Notes under the pieces: model-generated
Database searches by the model: none
What the model was told of the DNA's origin: nothing
The model's input: only the letters and a program-made list of their open reading frames with translations
Shown here: piece after piece, positions 35,560-44,335 of the stretch
Numbering within the stretch: the first letter of the stretch is position 1
Layout: each line of letters opens with the position of its first letter
Made by a program: the position numbers and the translations under genes
NCBI GenBank assembly: GCA_963745945.1
Contig: CAVUZG010000004.1
Span: 434,001-498,000 of the forward strand
Direction of reading: 5' to 3'
DNA from: DATFVA01 sp963745945
GTDB lineage: Bacteria; Bacteroidota; Ignavibacteria; Ignavibacteriales; Ignavibacteriaceae
DNA length: 64,000 bases

Positions 35560-36105
35560 TTATCTCAGACTATCTGCTCTTGCAGTGTATGTGATATTAT
35601 AAATCACATAATTTGTAAGGCTCTGGTTAGATTCAAATCCATAACCCTGAATTTTCTCTTTAGCTGTAAGTATAGTTACAAATTTATCGGAAACAATTTT
35701 TGCATCTTTATTACGCCACATAAGTTCATCTGTTTTAATTGTTACCCCGCTGTCACTTACGGCAACAACACTATCTATTGCATAAAGATTTTTTGTTGCA
35801 TCATCAACTCTCCCGCTTTTGGATGTAAGTGTAGTAGTTTTTATTTCCTGCGGATTATAAAAATCGACTCTGACACCGCTGTCCAGAAGTGTTTCTTTAG
35901 TTTCTGCAAACATTCTTAAATGTCCGGCATAAAGAATTGCCGTAGTTTTACCTGAATCCGAGAAAATAACTTTAGAATCCCAACTTTCCTGAGCAGGAAT
36001 TTCTCCTTCATTCAGATTCGGATTAACGATTGGTTTTACTTTTTTCTCACCGCAGCCGATGTAAACAAAAACCAAAGCAGCAATTAATAACAGCAAATAT
36101 CTCAT
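35560..36105 (-). CDS. lptC: LptC-like lipoprotein
   Basis: 181 residues. The N-terminal helix ends in a lipobox (FVYIGCGEKK), so it may be lipid-anchored rather than membrane-spanning as in E. coli. The body has LptC-type strands: ESWDSKVIFSDSGKTTAI, VRVDFYNPQEIKTTTLTSKS and GRVDDATKNLYAIDSVVAVS. It takes lipopolysaccharide from the LptBFG complex to LptA. Its start overlaps the kdsD stop by 4 bases. The 130-base gap to lptA-like holds no gene. Confidence 0.85.
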   Translation of the reverse strand: MRYLLLLIAALVFVYIGCGEKKVKPIVNPNLNEGEIPAQESWDSKVIFSDSGKTTAILYAGHLRMFAETKETLLDSGVRVDFYNPQEIKTTTLTSKSGRVDDATKNLYAIDSVVAVSDSGVTIKTDELMWRNKDAKIVSDKFVTILTAKEKIQGYGFESNQSLTNYVIYNITYTARADSLR

Positions 36106-37079
36106 CTTTGCTGAAGCCCGAGGTTGATAAGATCATGAAGATGAAGAATTCCTACCGGTTTACTATCATCGCTAACTATAACGAGAGTTGTGATCTTAAA
36201 ATTTTCCATCTGCTGCAGTGCAAAAGAAGCGAGATAATATTCCTTAGTTACTTTTGGATTTTTTGTCATTATATCTCTTGCAGTAAGATTTTTTATTTCC
36301 AGGGTTCTTTCAAGTAGTCTCCTGAGATCGCCATCTGTGATTATACCGGCTAAAATTCCCTGGTCATTAACTACGCACGTTGTTCCCAATCTTTTTGAAG
36401 TGATCTCAAGAATCACATCTTTTATAGAAGCGTTTTCTTTTATTGAGGGAATCCTATCACCCTTAATCATAATCTCTTTTATCTGCAGTGAAAGTCTTTT
36501 TCCCAGACTTCCGCCAGGATGAAGAAACGCAAAGTCCTCTGCAGTAAAATCTCTTTTTTCAAGAAGTGCCACCGAAAGAGCGTCACCCATTGCAAGTGTT
36601 GCTGTTGTTGAGGCTGTTGGTGCGAGATCATGAGGGCAAGCTTCTTCTTTTACTCCTATATTTAAGAATATATCACACTCCTGTGCAAGCTTCGATTCAT
36701 GTGAACCGCACATTGCAATGAGTGTAACATTCAATCTTTTTAACATTGGAAGCAGATTTGATATCTCTTCGGTGTTTCCGCTTTTACTTATAAGAATCAC
36801 AACGTCTTCCTGCCGCACCATACCAAGATCGCCGTGCAGAGCATCTGTTGGGTGAAGATAAATTGAGGCTGTTCCGGTTGAGTTAAAAGTTGCCACAATT
36901 TTTCTTGCAATCAGTCCTGATTTGCCCATCCCGGTTAACACTACACGTCCTTTGCATTTATAAATTGTTTCAATCGCTTTTACAAATTCATCATCAATGC
37001 TGTTTTCTAATCCGGCAACAGCAGCAGCTTCTATTCTTATTACCTCTTTTCCTTTTTTAATAATTTCGTGCGAATTCAA
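36102..37079 (-). CDS. kdsD: arabinose-5-phosphate isomerase (SIS + two CBS domains)
   Basis: 325 residues, as in KdsD/KpsF. The N-terminal SIS domain has VVLTGMGKSGLIARKIVAT, STGTASIYLHPTDALHGDLG and LISKSGNTEEIS. Two CBS domains follow, with GIITDGDLRRLLE and DDSKPVGILHLHDLINLG. It converts ribulose-5-phosphate to arabinose-5-phosphate, the first step to Kdo. It overlaps both neighbours by 4 bases. Confidence 0.94.
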   Translation of the reverse strand: MNSHEIIKKGKEVIRIEAAAVAGLENSIDDEFVKAIETIYKCKGRVVLTGMGKSGLIARKIVATFNSTGTASIYLHPTDALHGDLGMVRQEDVVILISKSGNTEEISNLLPMLKRLNVTLIAMCGSHESKLAQECDIFLNIGVKEEACPHDLAPTASTTATLAMGDALSVALLEKRDFTAEDFAFLHPGGSLGKRLSLQIKEIMIKGDRIPSIKENASIKDVILEITSKRLGTTCVVNDQGILAGIITDGDLRRLLERTLEIKNLTARDIMTKNPKVTKEYYLASFALQQMENFKITTLVIVSDDSKPVGILHLHDLINLGLQQR

Positions 37080-37837
37080 TTTTTATCCTTCTTGAATAAA
37101 TCTTTAAATCTTTTTTTAGTTGTTACCGGACTCCTGGGTTTTAAATATTTTGAAAAATCAGTTGAGAACCTTCTCATGTACTTATTATACAATACAAATG
37201 CATTCTTCAAATCATCATCAGAAAAATGATTTAACTTTTGGAACAACATTTTAGGATTTAAAGCTTCTTTAGGATCTTTAATTCTTTTAAATCCCATGAG
37301 TTCATTATAAAAATTCGTAAGCGGAATTAAATAATTTACTCCATTTTCATTCTGATGCAACCAGATTTTTTTATGCGTAGGTGCAAATGCAAGAACATAT
37401 TTCCCCTGTGAGATTACTACCTCTCTGACTTCTTTATTATCATAAGGAGATTTATCACCCGGATTCCAATCTGAATAACTCCACTTTTCCAGCACTAAGA
37501 TTTCATCAGGAATTACATTTGAGTTACTTAAAGAAAGATCAATTTCAATTTCATCATCAACTTCTTCATTGATAATTATATCAATTTCATCGCCGGGAAT
37601 TTTTACTGTGCCTGCTGCAAAAACAGGTGTTGAAGAAAAAGATAAATCGGGAACTGTGTTTTTCTTTCCCAAAATAAAATTGTTGTTCTTAAATCGTCCA
37701 AAACCCGTAACCAACAGTTCGTTTATTTTTTCATGGTAAAGATTGTACCCTGGTTTCTCTACCGGCAGAACAGTAAAGAGAAGAAACTTTTCCCGGGGAG
37801 TTAGTTCCCTGGGGAATTGTTGCATCCCGGAAATCAA
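37076..37837 (-). CDS. protein of unknown function in the kds-lpt operon
   Basis: 253 residues with no signal peptide or membrane helix. It has an acidic stretch (NEEVDDEIEIDLS) and a basic tail (TTKKRFKDLFKKDKN). The segment KWSYSDWNPGDKSPYDNKE and FNKL-type helices are not a family I recognise. It overlaps kdsA by 4 bases at one end and kdsD by 4 at the other, so it is made together with both. A link to Kdo or cell-surface synthesis is inferred from position only. Confidence 0.65.
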   Translation of the reverse strand: MISGMQQFPRELTPREKFLLFTVLPVEKPGYNLYHEKINELLVTGFGRFKNNNFILGKKNTVPDLSFSSTPVFAAGTVKIPGDEIDIIINEEVDDEIEIDLSLSNSNVIPDEILVLEKWSYSDWNPGDKSPYDNKEVREVVISQGKYVLAFAPTHKKIWLHQNENGVNYLIPLTNFYNELMGFKRIKDPKEALNPKMLFQKLNHFSDDDLKNAFVLYNKYMRRFSTDFSKYLKPRSPVTTKKRFKDLFKKDKN

Positions 37838-38649
37838 TTTAATCCTTTAGTTATTGAATCTATTTTTTTTATTTCTATTAAAAGCTGTTTTAATTCACTT
37901 AATGGAAACTGACTAGATGCATCACTCAAGGCTTTTTCCGGTTCGGGATGAACTTCAAGAAAGAGTGCATCAATACCTATTGCAGCTGCTGCCTTTGCAA
38001 GATACTTAATAAACTTCGGCTGTCCCCCGCTTGTATCTCCTTTTGAAGGAAGCTGAACTGAATGAGTTGCATCCATTACAATGGGATAACCAAGTTCCCG
38101 CATAATTACAAGCGAACGCATATCAACAACAAGATTATGATATCCGAAAGTTGTTCCTCTTTCAGTTAACATAATTTTTTTATTTCCTGTTGATAAAACC
38201 TTTTCAGCAGCATACTTCATATCTTCGGGAGCAAGAAACTGTCCTTTTTTTATGTTGATTACCTTCCCAGTTTCACCAGCAGCTAAAAGTAGTTCTGTTT
38301 GTCTGCATAAAAAAGCAGGAATCTGCAGAACATCTGCATACTTTGCTGCGAGTTTCGCTTCTTGAGGTGAATGAATATCAGTTAGTACCGGTACAGAAAA
38401 TTCTTTTCTAACTTTACTTATAATTTCTAATGCCTCCGTATCTCCGATACCGATAAACGATGAGGCACTTGTACGGTTCGCTTTTTTGTAGCTTGCTTTA
38501 AATATAAATGGAATGTTAAGTAAAGATGTAATCGATTTTATTTCTGCGATGGTTTCTCTAACGAGCTTTTCGCTTTCAACTACACAGGGACCCGCAATAA
38601 GAATAAAAGGATTGTTATCGCCTGCTTTTATTTTACCAACTTCAACCAT
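37834..38649 (-). CDS. kdsA: 3-deoxy-8-phosphooctulonate (Kdo-8-phosphate) synthase
   Basis: 271 residues, normal KdsA length. Signatures: FILIAGPCVVESE, FKASYKKANRTS, VLTDIHSPQEAKLAAKYADV, LQIPAFLCRQTELL and VMDATHSVQLPSKG. It joins arabinose-5-phosphate and phosphoenolpyruvate. It is the first gene of a minus-strand operon kdsA, unknown, kdsD, lptC, lptA-like, lptB, murB. The 160 bases upstream separate it from a divergent PIG-L gene. Confidence 0.95.
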   Translation of the reverse strand: MVEVGKIKAGDNNPFILIAGPCVVESEKLVRETIAEIKSITSLLNIPFIFKASYKKANRTSASSFIGIGDTEALEIISKVRKEFSVPVLTDIHSPQEAKLAAKYADVLQIPAFLCRQTELLLAAGETGKVINIKKGQFLAPEDMKYAAEKVLSTGNKKIMLTERGTTFGYHNLVVDMRSLVIMRELGYPIVMDATHSVQLPSKGDTSGGQPKFIKYLAKAAAAIGIDALFLEVHPEPEKALSDASSQFPLSELKQLLIEIKKIDSITKGLN

Positions 38650-38834
38650 TAGTCATAATCTGTTGTTGAGAATGAGCCAAATATAAAAAAAAGCGTTTAC
38701 TTAATGAATTCCACCAAATATCACCTACCACCTTTCGCCTATCATATATTCATTGGAACTTTAAAGAATAAATTGTATAATCTCACCCATTCAGAAAAAG
38801 ACTAATACATTTGTTTACTAACAAACCGGATTGG

Positions 38835-41345
38835 ATGAATATGTCCGCACATCTAAAAAATATTTTTATAATAACAGCCATACTTTTCTTATCTCATCTT
38901 CAGCTATTTGCTCAGCCGGAGAAAACTCTTAATGCTGCAGAACTTGAACTTGCAATTAAAAAATTAAACGTACTTGGCAGTGTTTTGTATATAGCTGCGC
39001 ATCCCGATGATGAAAACACAGCTGCACTTGCCTATTTTGAATCGGGTAAATTAGTAAGAGCAGGATATTGTGCAATTAACCGCGGAAGCGGCGGACAAAA
39101 TCTTATTGGAAATGAACAAGCTGAATTACTTGGTGTTATAAGAACCCAGGAACTTCTTGCCGCAAGAAAAATTGACAGAGCGGAACAGTTTTTTACCCGC
39201 GCAATAGATTTTGGTTATTCCAAAAATCCCGAAGAAACTTTTAAAATCTGGGATAAACAAAAAATTCTTTCGGATGTGGTTTGGATTATCAGAAAATTCC
39301 GACCAGATGTAATTATCACCCGTTTTCCGGGAACAGGTGAAGGAGGACACGGACATCACACAGCATCGGCAATTTTGGCAAAAGAAGCTTTTAAATTAGC
39401 CGGTGATCCAAATGCTTTCCCGGAACAATTGAAATATGTAAAAACCTGGCAGCCGAAGAGATTATACTGGAATGCCTGGCGTCCGATTTTAGAAAAAAGA
39501 AATGAGGATTTTTCAAAATTAATTAAAATTGATCTGGGTGCTTACAATCCATTGTTAGGAAAATCCTACACGGAAATTGCTGCCGAAAGCAGAAGTATGC
39601 ACAAAAGCCAGGGATTCGGAGTCTCTGCAAACAGGGGTGAACAGATAAATTATTTTGAATATTTGGAAGGAGACTCAGCAAAGAACGATTTATTTGATGG
39701 CGTTGATCTTACCTGGAACCGGGTTAAGGGTGGCAGGAAAGTGGGAGAAATTTTAAGTGAAATAGAGAAAGAATATAATCCAGAAAATCCTTCAGCAAGT
39801 TTACCAAAACTACTACAGGCTTATTCCGAATTAAATAAATTAAATGATGATTACTGGGTTCCGTTAAAGAAAAAAGAATTGTTGGCTATTATCCGTTCAG
39901 CTGCCGGTTTATGGATTGAAGCGCTCTCAAGTGATTACTCGTTTACACCCGGGGACTCAATTAAAATAACAACCGGAATTGTTAATCGTTCCGGATTTAC
40001 GTTAACTCTAAAAAATATTTCTGTTACTTTTCAGAAAATTCCCGATAAAATAAATCAACCATTAACAGAGAATGAATTCAATCACTCTGAAGAAAAGATT
40101 GTTCTGCCAAAAGATATTAGTTACACACAACCTTACTGGCTTGTTAACAAACCGGAAAAAGGAACATATACAGTGAACGATCAGCAATTAATCGGCAAAC
40201 CGGAAAATGATCCGCCTTTGGTAGCGGATTTCACTCTATCCGATGGAAAAACTGATTTCACTTTATCTGTTCCGGTTTTATATCATTGGACAGATCCTGT
40301 CCATGGTGAAGAATACAGACCAATTGAAATTACGCCTGCAGTTGCTATAAATTTTTCAGATAAAGTCTATCTATTCCCTGATAAACAGAGCAAAACAATC
40401 GTCGTAAAGCTTATAAGTAATAAAAATGAAGTCGGCGGAAAATTAACTCTTCTGGTTCCGGATGGATGGAAAATTGAACCGGCAGATTATTCTTTTTCAC
40501 TTAATAAAAAAGGAGGGGAAAAATCATTTGCATTTAATGTAACTCCTCCAAGCAACGAATCTGATGTTTTGGTTAAAGCTATAGCTACCGTAGCAGGAAA
40601 AGAAATATCAAATTCTATGATCACAATTGACTATCCACATATCCCTATTCAGACAGTTTTCCCCCCTGCCGAAATAAAACTTATCAGACTAAACATTAAT
40701 AAAACAGTTAGTAACATCGGTTACATTATGGGGTCAGGAGATGTTATTCCGGAATATCTTCAACAGCTTGGCTACAATGTTAAACTCCTTTCAGATGATG
40801 ATATTGATACAACAAATCTGAATAAATTTGATGCAATAGTAATTGGTGTCCGTGCCTATAACACGAGGGACAGATTATCAGTCGATCAGCCAAAATTATT
40901 GAATTATGTAGAAGACGGAGGTACACTTGTAGTTCAATACAATACAAGCTTTAATCTTGTCGTTGATAACATCGGACCTTATCCTTTAACATTATCACAT
41001 GATAGAATAACTGTTGAGGATGCACCGGTTACTTTTCTAAACCCCTCCGATCCAATTTTAAATTATCCAAATAAAATTTCGCAAAAGGATTTTGAAGATT
41101 GGATACAGGAAAGAGGATTGTACTTTGCAAATAAATGGGATTCGCGTTACAAAGCTGTACTTTCGGGAAATGACCCCGGCGAATCACCTCTCGAAGGAGG
41201 CTTGTTGTATAGTAATTATGGTAAGGGAGTTTTCATCTATACGGGTTATTCATGGTTCAGGGAAATTCCAGCAGGAGTTCCTGGCGCATTCAGAATTTTT
41301 GTTAACATGATTTCGGCAAATCAAAATGAACCAAAATCAAACTAA
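38835..41345 (+). CDS. secreted PIG-L family deacetylase
   Basis: About 836 residues from the ATG at 38835; a TTG at 38811 and an ATG at 38841 are other options. A signal peptide (LFLSHLQLFAQ) is followed by a LmbE/PIG-L domain with the metal motif YIAAHPDDENTAALAYF and a second site GGHGHHTASAI. The second half is beta-rich (about residues 360-620). A C-terminal alpha/beta domain has KFDAIVIGVRAYNTRD. It should remove acetyl groups from sugar amides outside the cytoplasm. The following 49-residue gene starts inside its last codons. Confidence 0.87.
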   Translation: MNMSAHLKNIFIITAILFLSHLQLFAQPEKTLNAAELELAIKKLNVLGSVLYIAAHPDDENTAALAYFESGKLVRAGYCAINRGSGGQNLIGNEQAELLGVIRTQELLAARKIDRAEQFFTRAIDFGYSKNPEETFKIWDKQKILSDVVWIIRKFRPDVIITRFPGTGEGGHGHHTASAILAKEAFKLAGDPNAFPEQLKYVKTWQPKRLYWNAWRPILEKRNEDFSKLIKIDLGAYNPLLGKSYTEIAAESRSMHKSQGFGVSANRGEQINYFEYLEGDSAKNDLFDGVDLTWNRVKGGRKVGEILSEIEKEYNPENPSASLPKLLQAYSELNKLNDDYWVPLKKKELLAIIRSAAGLWIEALSSDYSFTPGDSIKITTGIVNRSGFTLTLKNISVTFQKIPDKINQPLTENEFNHSEEKIVLPKDISYTQPYWLVNKPEKGTYTVNDQQLIGKPENDPPLVADFTLSDGKTDFTLSVPVLYHWTDPVHGEEYRPIEITPAVAINFSDKVYLFPDKQSKTIVVKLISNKNEVGGKLTLLVPDGWKIEPADYSFSLNKKGGEKSFAFNVTPPSNESDVLVKAIATVAGKEISNSMITIDYPHIPIQTVFPPAEIKLIRLNINKTVSNIGYIMGSGDVIPEYLQQLGYNVKLLSDDDIDTTNLNKFDAIVIGVRAYNTRDRLSVDQPKLLNYVEDGGTLVVQYNTSFNLVVDNIGPYPLTLSHDRITVEDAPVTFLNPSDPILNYPNKISQKDFEDWIQERGLYFANKWDSRYKAVLSGNDPGESPLEGGLLYSNYGKGVFIYTGYSWFREIPAGVPGAFRIFVNMISANQNEPKSN

Positions 41346-41475
41346 GGATAAGACTGAACCGGAAGAAGAAAGTCCACCTTTCTTAAAATCGTGGAATAAT
41401 ATTTATTCACTGGTTTTTCTGAACCTGGTTGTGCTAATAATACTCTTTTACATTTTCACAAAGGTTTTTGAGTGA
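41326..41475 (+). CDS. 49-residue single-helix membrane protein
   Basis: Begins with the ATG at 41326, inside the last codons of the PIG-L gene. It ends at a TGA that overlaps the GTG start of the symporter (GTGA). The first 22 residues are polar and acidic (KDKTEPEEESPPF) and the rest is one membrane helix (YSLVFLNLVVLIILFYIFT). The overlap at both ends argues that it is translated. It could be a small companion of the symporter; I know no named family for it. Confidence 0.7.
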   Translation: MNQNQTKDKTEPEEESPPFLKSWNNIYSLVFLNLVVLIILFYIFTKVFE

Positions 41476-43175
41476 CCCTTTTAGACTGGATTGTATTAAT
41501 TGGTTTTCTGCTTTTTGTAACTGTTTACGGAGTATGGAAGACGAGGGGAACCCAGGATATTGATGGATACATTCGTGCCGGCAGAAAATCCCGCTGGTTT
41601 ACAATCGCGCTCTCAATAATGGCAACTCAGGCAAGTGCAATTACTTTTCTTTCAACGCCGGGACAAGCCTACGTTGATGGAATGCGGTTTGTTCAGTTTT
41701 ATCTTGGTCTTCCAATTGCAATGATAATTCTCAGCATTACAGCTGTTCCATTATATCATAAGATGAATGTTTACACGGCATACGAATATCTGGAGAAGAG
41801 ATTCGATTTGAAGAACCGGGCACTCGGAAGTATTTTGTTTCTTATGCAAAGAGGACTGGCGGCGGGTTTTACAATTTTTGCACCCTCATTAATCCTATCT
41901 GTTATTTTAGGTTGGGATATAAATTTAACAATAATACTAATAGGGACATTAGTTATTGTCTATACAACTACTGGTGGAACAAAAGCTGTTAACCAAACTC
42001 ATATTTTGCAGATGATTATAATTACTACCGGAATGTTTACTGCCTTTATTATGATTTTTTCCTACCTGCCTAAAAATGTCTCCCCGGTTGATGCAGCTTA
42101 TATTGCCGGTAAACTTGGTAAATTAAATGCAATAGACTTCTCCTTCGATTTAAACGATCGTTATACATTCTGGTCCGGGATCATAGGTGGCACGTTTTTA
42201 ATGCTTTCATATTTTGGAACTGATCAGTCACAAGTGCAAAGATATCTTTCAGGTAGTTCGGTGGCACAAAGCAGATTCGGATTGTTAACCAACGGAATAG
42301 TTAAAGTACCAATGCAATTCTTCATTCTGTTTGTTGGAGCAATGGTTTTTGTCCTTTATCAATTCGTAACTCCCCCATTATTCTTTAATCCTGTTACCAT
42401 AAGTAGTTTAGAGAAAAGTAATTATGTTACTCAATATCAACAAATAAAAAACGAATTCGACCTGGTTCATTCCGAAAAGCGGAAAAAATTACAGGAAATG
42501 CTTGTATCAATTCATTCCGGTACAAATGATCAGACAGAAAAACTGGTGAATGAGATAAATATGAATCAGGAGCAAGCAAATAATCTTCGAAATAAAGCCA
42601 AAAACTTAATAATTAAAGCAAATCCGGGAGCAGATACTAACGATACGAATTACATTTTTATAAATTATATTATTCATTTTCTCCCTGCAGGATTAATAGG
42701 ATTGATACTAGCTGCAATATTTTCGGCTTCGATGTCTTCAACTTCTGCAGAACTAAATGCACTTGCCTCCACAACTTTAATTGATATATATAAACGGATG
42801 ATAAGAAAAGATGCTCCGGATAAACATTACTTATTTGTATCAAAGTTTGCAACTATAATTTGGGGAGCATATGCAATCACATTCGCTTTGTTTGCAAATA
42901 AACTGGGGTCATTAATTGAAGCAGTAAATATTCTTGGTTCGCTCGTTTATGGAACAATACTCGGAATTTTCCTGGTTGCGTTTTACCTGAAAAATGTTTC
43001 GGGTACCCCGACTTTTATAGCAGCAATAATTGCTGAACTTGTTGTGCTATCCTGCTATCTTTTTACTACAATTCCATTTCTCTGGTATAATGTTATCGGG
43101 TGTCTCATTCTTATTCTGATAGCACTAATAATCAACCCGTTTTTTAATAAAAAAGATTTAGTGATTTCAATATAA
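41472..43175 (+). CDS. sodium:solute symporter
   Basis: 567 residues of the SSS family with about 13 helices. It has the sodium-site region SIMATQASAITFLSTPGQAY, YEYLEKRFDLKNRALGSI, TGGTKAVNQTHILQMIII and SYFGTDQSQVQRYLSGSS, then IFSASMSSTSAELNALAST. A long soluble insertion (about residues 315-390) holds polar helices. The GTG start overlaps the stop of the small membrane protein. The substrate is unknown; the linked deacetylase hints at a sugar or sugar-derived acid. Confidence 0.92.
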   Translation: MTLLDWIVLIGFLLFVTVYGVWKTRGTQDIDGYIRAGRKSRWFTIALSIMATQASAITFLSTPGQAYVDGMRFVQFYLGLPIAMIILSITAVPLYHKMNVYTAYEYLEKRFDLKNRALGSILFLMQRGLAAGFTIFAPSLILSVILGWDINLTIILIGTLVIVYTTTGGTKAVNQTHILQMIIITTGMFTAFIMIFSYLPKNVSPVDAAYIAGKLGKLNAIDFSFDLNDRYTFWSGIIGGTFLMLSYFGTDQSQVQRYLSGSSVAQSRFGLLTNGIVKVPMQFFILFVGAMVFVLYQFVTPPLFFNPVTISSLEKSNYVTQYQQIKNEFDLVHSEKRKKLQEMLVSIHSGTNDQTEKLVNEINMNQEQANNLRNKAKNLIIKANPGADTNDTNYIFINYIIHFLPAGLIGLILAAIFSASMSSTSAELNALASTTLIDIYKRMIRKDAPDKHYLFVSKFATIIWGAYAITFALFANKLGSLIEAVNILGSLVYGTILGIFLVAFYLKNVSGTPTFIAAIIAELVVLSCYLFTTIPFLWYNVIGCLILILIALIINPFFNKKDLVISI

Positions 43176-43193
43176 ATAAAGTGGAGATTCCTA

Positions 43194-43928
43194 ATGCTCT
43201 TCCCTATCGGTGATGATAACCGTGACCGGACAATCACTCCTTATATAAATTATTTATTAATCCTGGTTAATATTTTAGTTTTTGTTTTCCTGCAGAATCT
43301 GGGAAACAATGAAAAATTTGCCTATGAGTTTTCCACTGTCCCTGTGGAAATATTAACAGGCAAAGATATTGTTTCACAAGATCAATCTTATGAGAATCCA
43401 TCTACAGGAAATAGATATACTATCCCCGGACTTGGGGCAACACCTATTTCTGTTTACATAACTTTGCTTACTTCCATTTTTATGCATGGAAGCATAGCAC
43501 ATATATTCGGCAACATGCTGTTTCTCTGGATATTCGGAGATAATATTGAAAGTAAAATAGGACATTTCCGTTATCTTATCTTCTACCTAATTTGCGGAAT
43601 ACTCGCTTCACTGGCACATGTTTATTCAACGTTATTGATGAATGGTGATCTTTTAATACCTACGCTTGGTGCTTCAGGTGCTATATCAGGAGTGCTGGGC
43701 GCTTACTTACTACTTTATCCGAAAAAACGGGTTAGTGTAATTATGTTTTATTTTCTTACAGATTTACCAGCAATTGCAGTAATCGGATTTTGGTTTTTAT
43801 TTCAAATAATTAGCGGACTAGGATTACTCGGTGGTGGTGCACAAGGTGGCGGAGTGGCATACGGAGCTCATGTTGGTGGATTTATCGCAGGAATGATTTT
43901 AATAAAATTTTTTGCTATAGGCAGATAG
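43194..43928 (+). CDS. rhomboid-family intramembrane serine protease
   Basis: 244 residues with about six helices. HGSIAHIFGNMLFLWIFGDN has the conserved His and Asn, LGASGAISGVLGAY has the catalytic Ser, and AYGAHVGGFIAG has the catalytic His. It cuts membrane proteins within the bilayer; the substrate is unknown. It starts 18 bases after the symporter stop with a GTGGAG site upstream. Confidence 0.93.
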   Translation: MLFPIGDDNRDRTITPYINYLLILVNILVFVFLQNLGNNEKFAYEFSTVPVEILTGKDIVSQDQSYENPSTGNRYTIPGLGATPISVYITLLTSIFMHGSIAHIFGNMLFLWIFGDNIESKIGHFRYLIFYLICGILASLAHVYSTLLMNGDLLIPTLGASGAISGVLGAYLLLYPKKRVSVIMFYFLTDLPAIAVIGFWFLFQIISGLGLLGGGAQGGGVAYGAHVGGFIAGMILIKFFAIGR

Positions 43929-44005
43929 TTCAATGTGACAGTGGTAACGTTTACTTAGTGTACTTCTGTTATATTTTGTTATAACAATTTAATTAAGGAG
44001 GACTT

Positions 44006-44269
44006 ATGAGTAGTGAACAGGATAAATTGACCGGATTTGTGTCCGGGTTACTTGTTGGAGGTATCATCGGTAGTGTGTTGGCAATGTTGTATACTCCTGT
44101 TTCAGGTAAAAAGATGCGAAGAAATATTTCGAAAAAGACAGATAATTTAATAGATGATGTTAATGATTTTGTAGAAACAGGTAAAGACAAAGTTGATGGA
44201 ATTCTGAAAGACGGAAAAAAGAAGGCGAATACAATTATTGATGATGCCAAGAAGATTGTCTCTAATTAA
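44006..44269 (+). CDS. YtxH-domain protein
   Basis: 87 residues. One Gly-rich membrane segment (GFVSGLLVGGIIGSVLAMLY) is followed by TPVSGKKMRRNISKKTDN, the YtxH signature, and a charged coiled-coil tail. It is a general-stress-like membrane protein of unknown role. AAGGAGG precedes the start closely. A strong terminator follows. Confidence 0.88.
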   Translation: MSSEQDKLTGFVSGLLVGGIIGSVLAMLYTPVSGKKMRRNISKKTDNLIDDVNDFVETGKDKVDGILKDGKKKANTIIDDAKKIVSN

Positions 44270-44292
44270 TATTTTTCATTTTGTTTGATCAT

Positions 44293-44318
44293 AAACCCGT
44301 TGAGAGATCAACGGGTTT
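44293..44318. terminator. rho-independent terminator (bidirectional)
   Basis: AAACCCGTTGA, loop GAGA, TCAACGGGTTT, followed by TCTAATTT. It lies between the ytxH-like gene and the convergent DUF116-like gene. Confidence 0.9.
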
Positions 44319-44335
44319 TCTAATTTAAATTGCTT

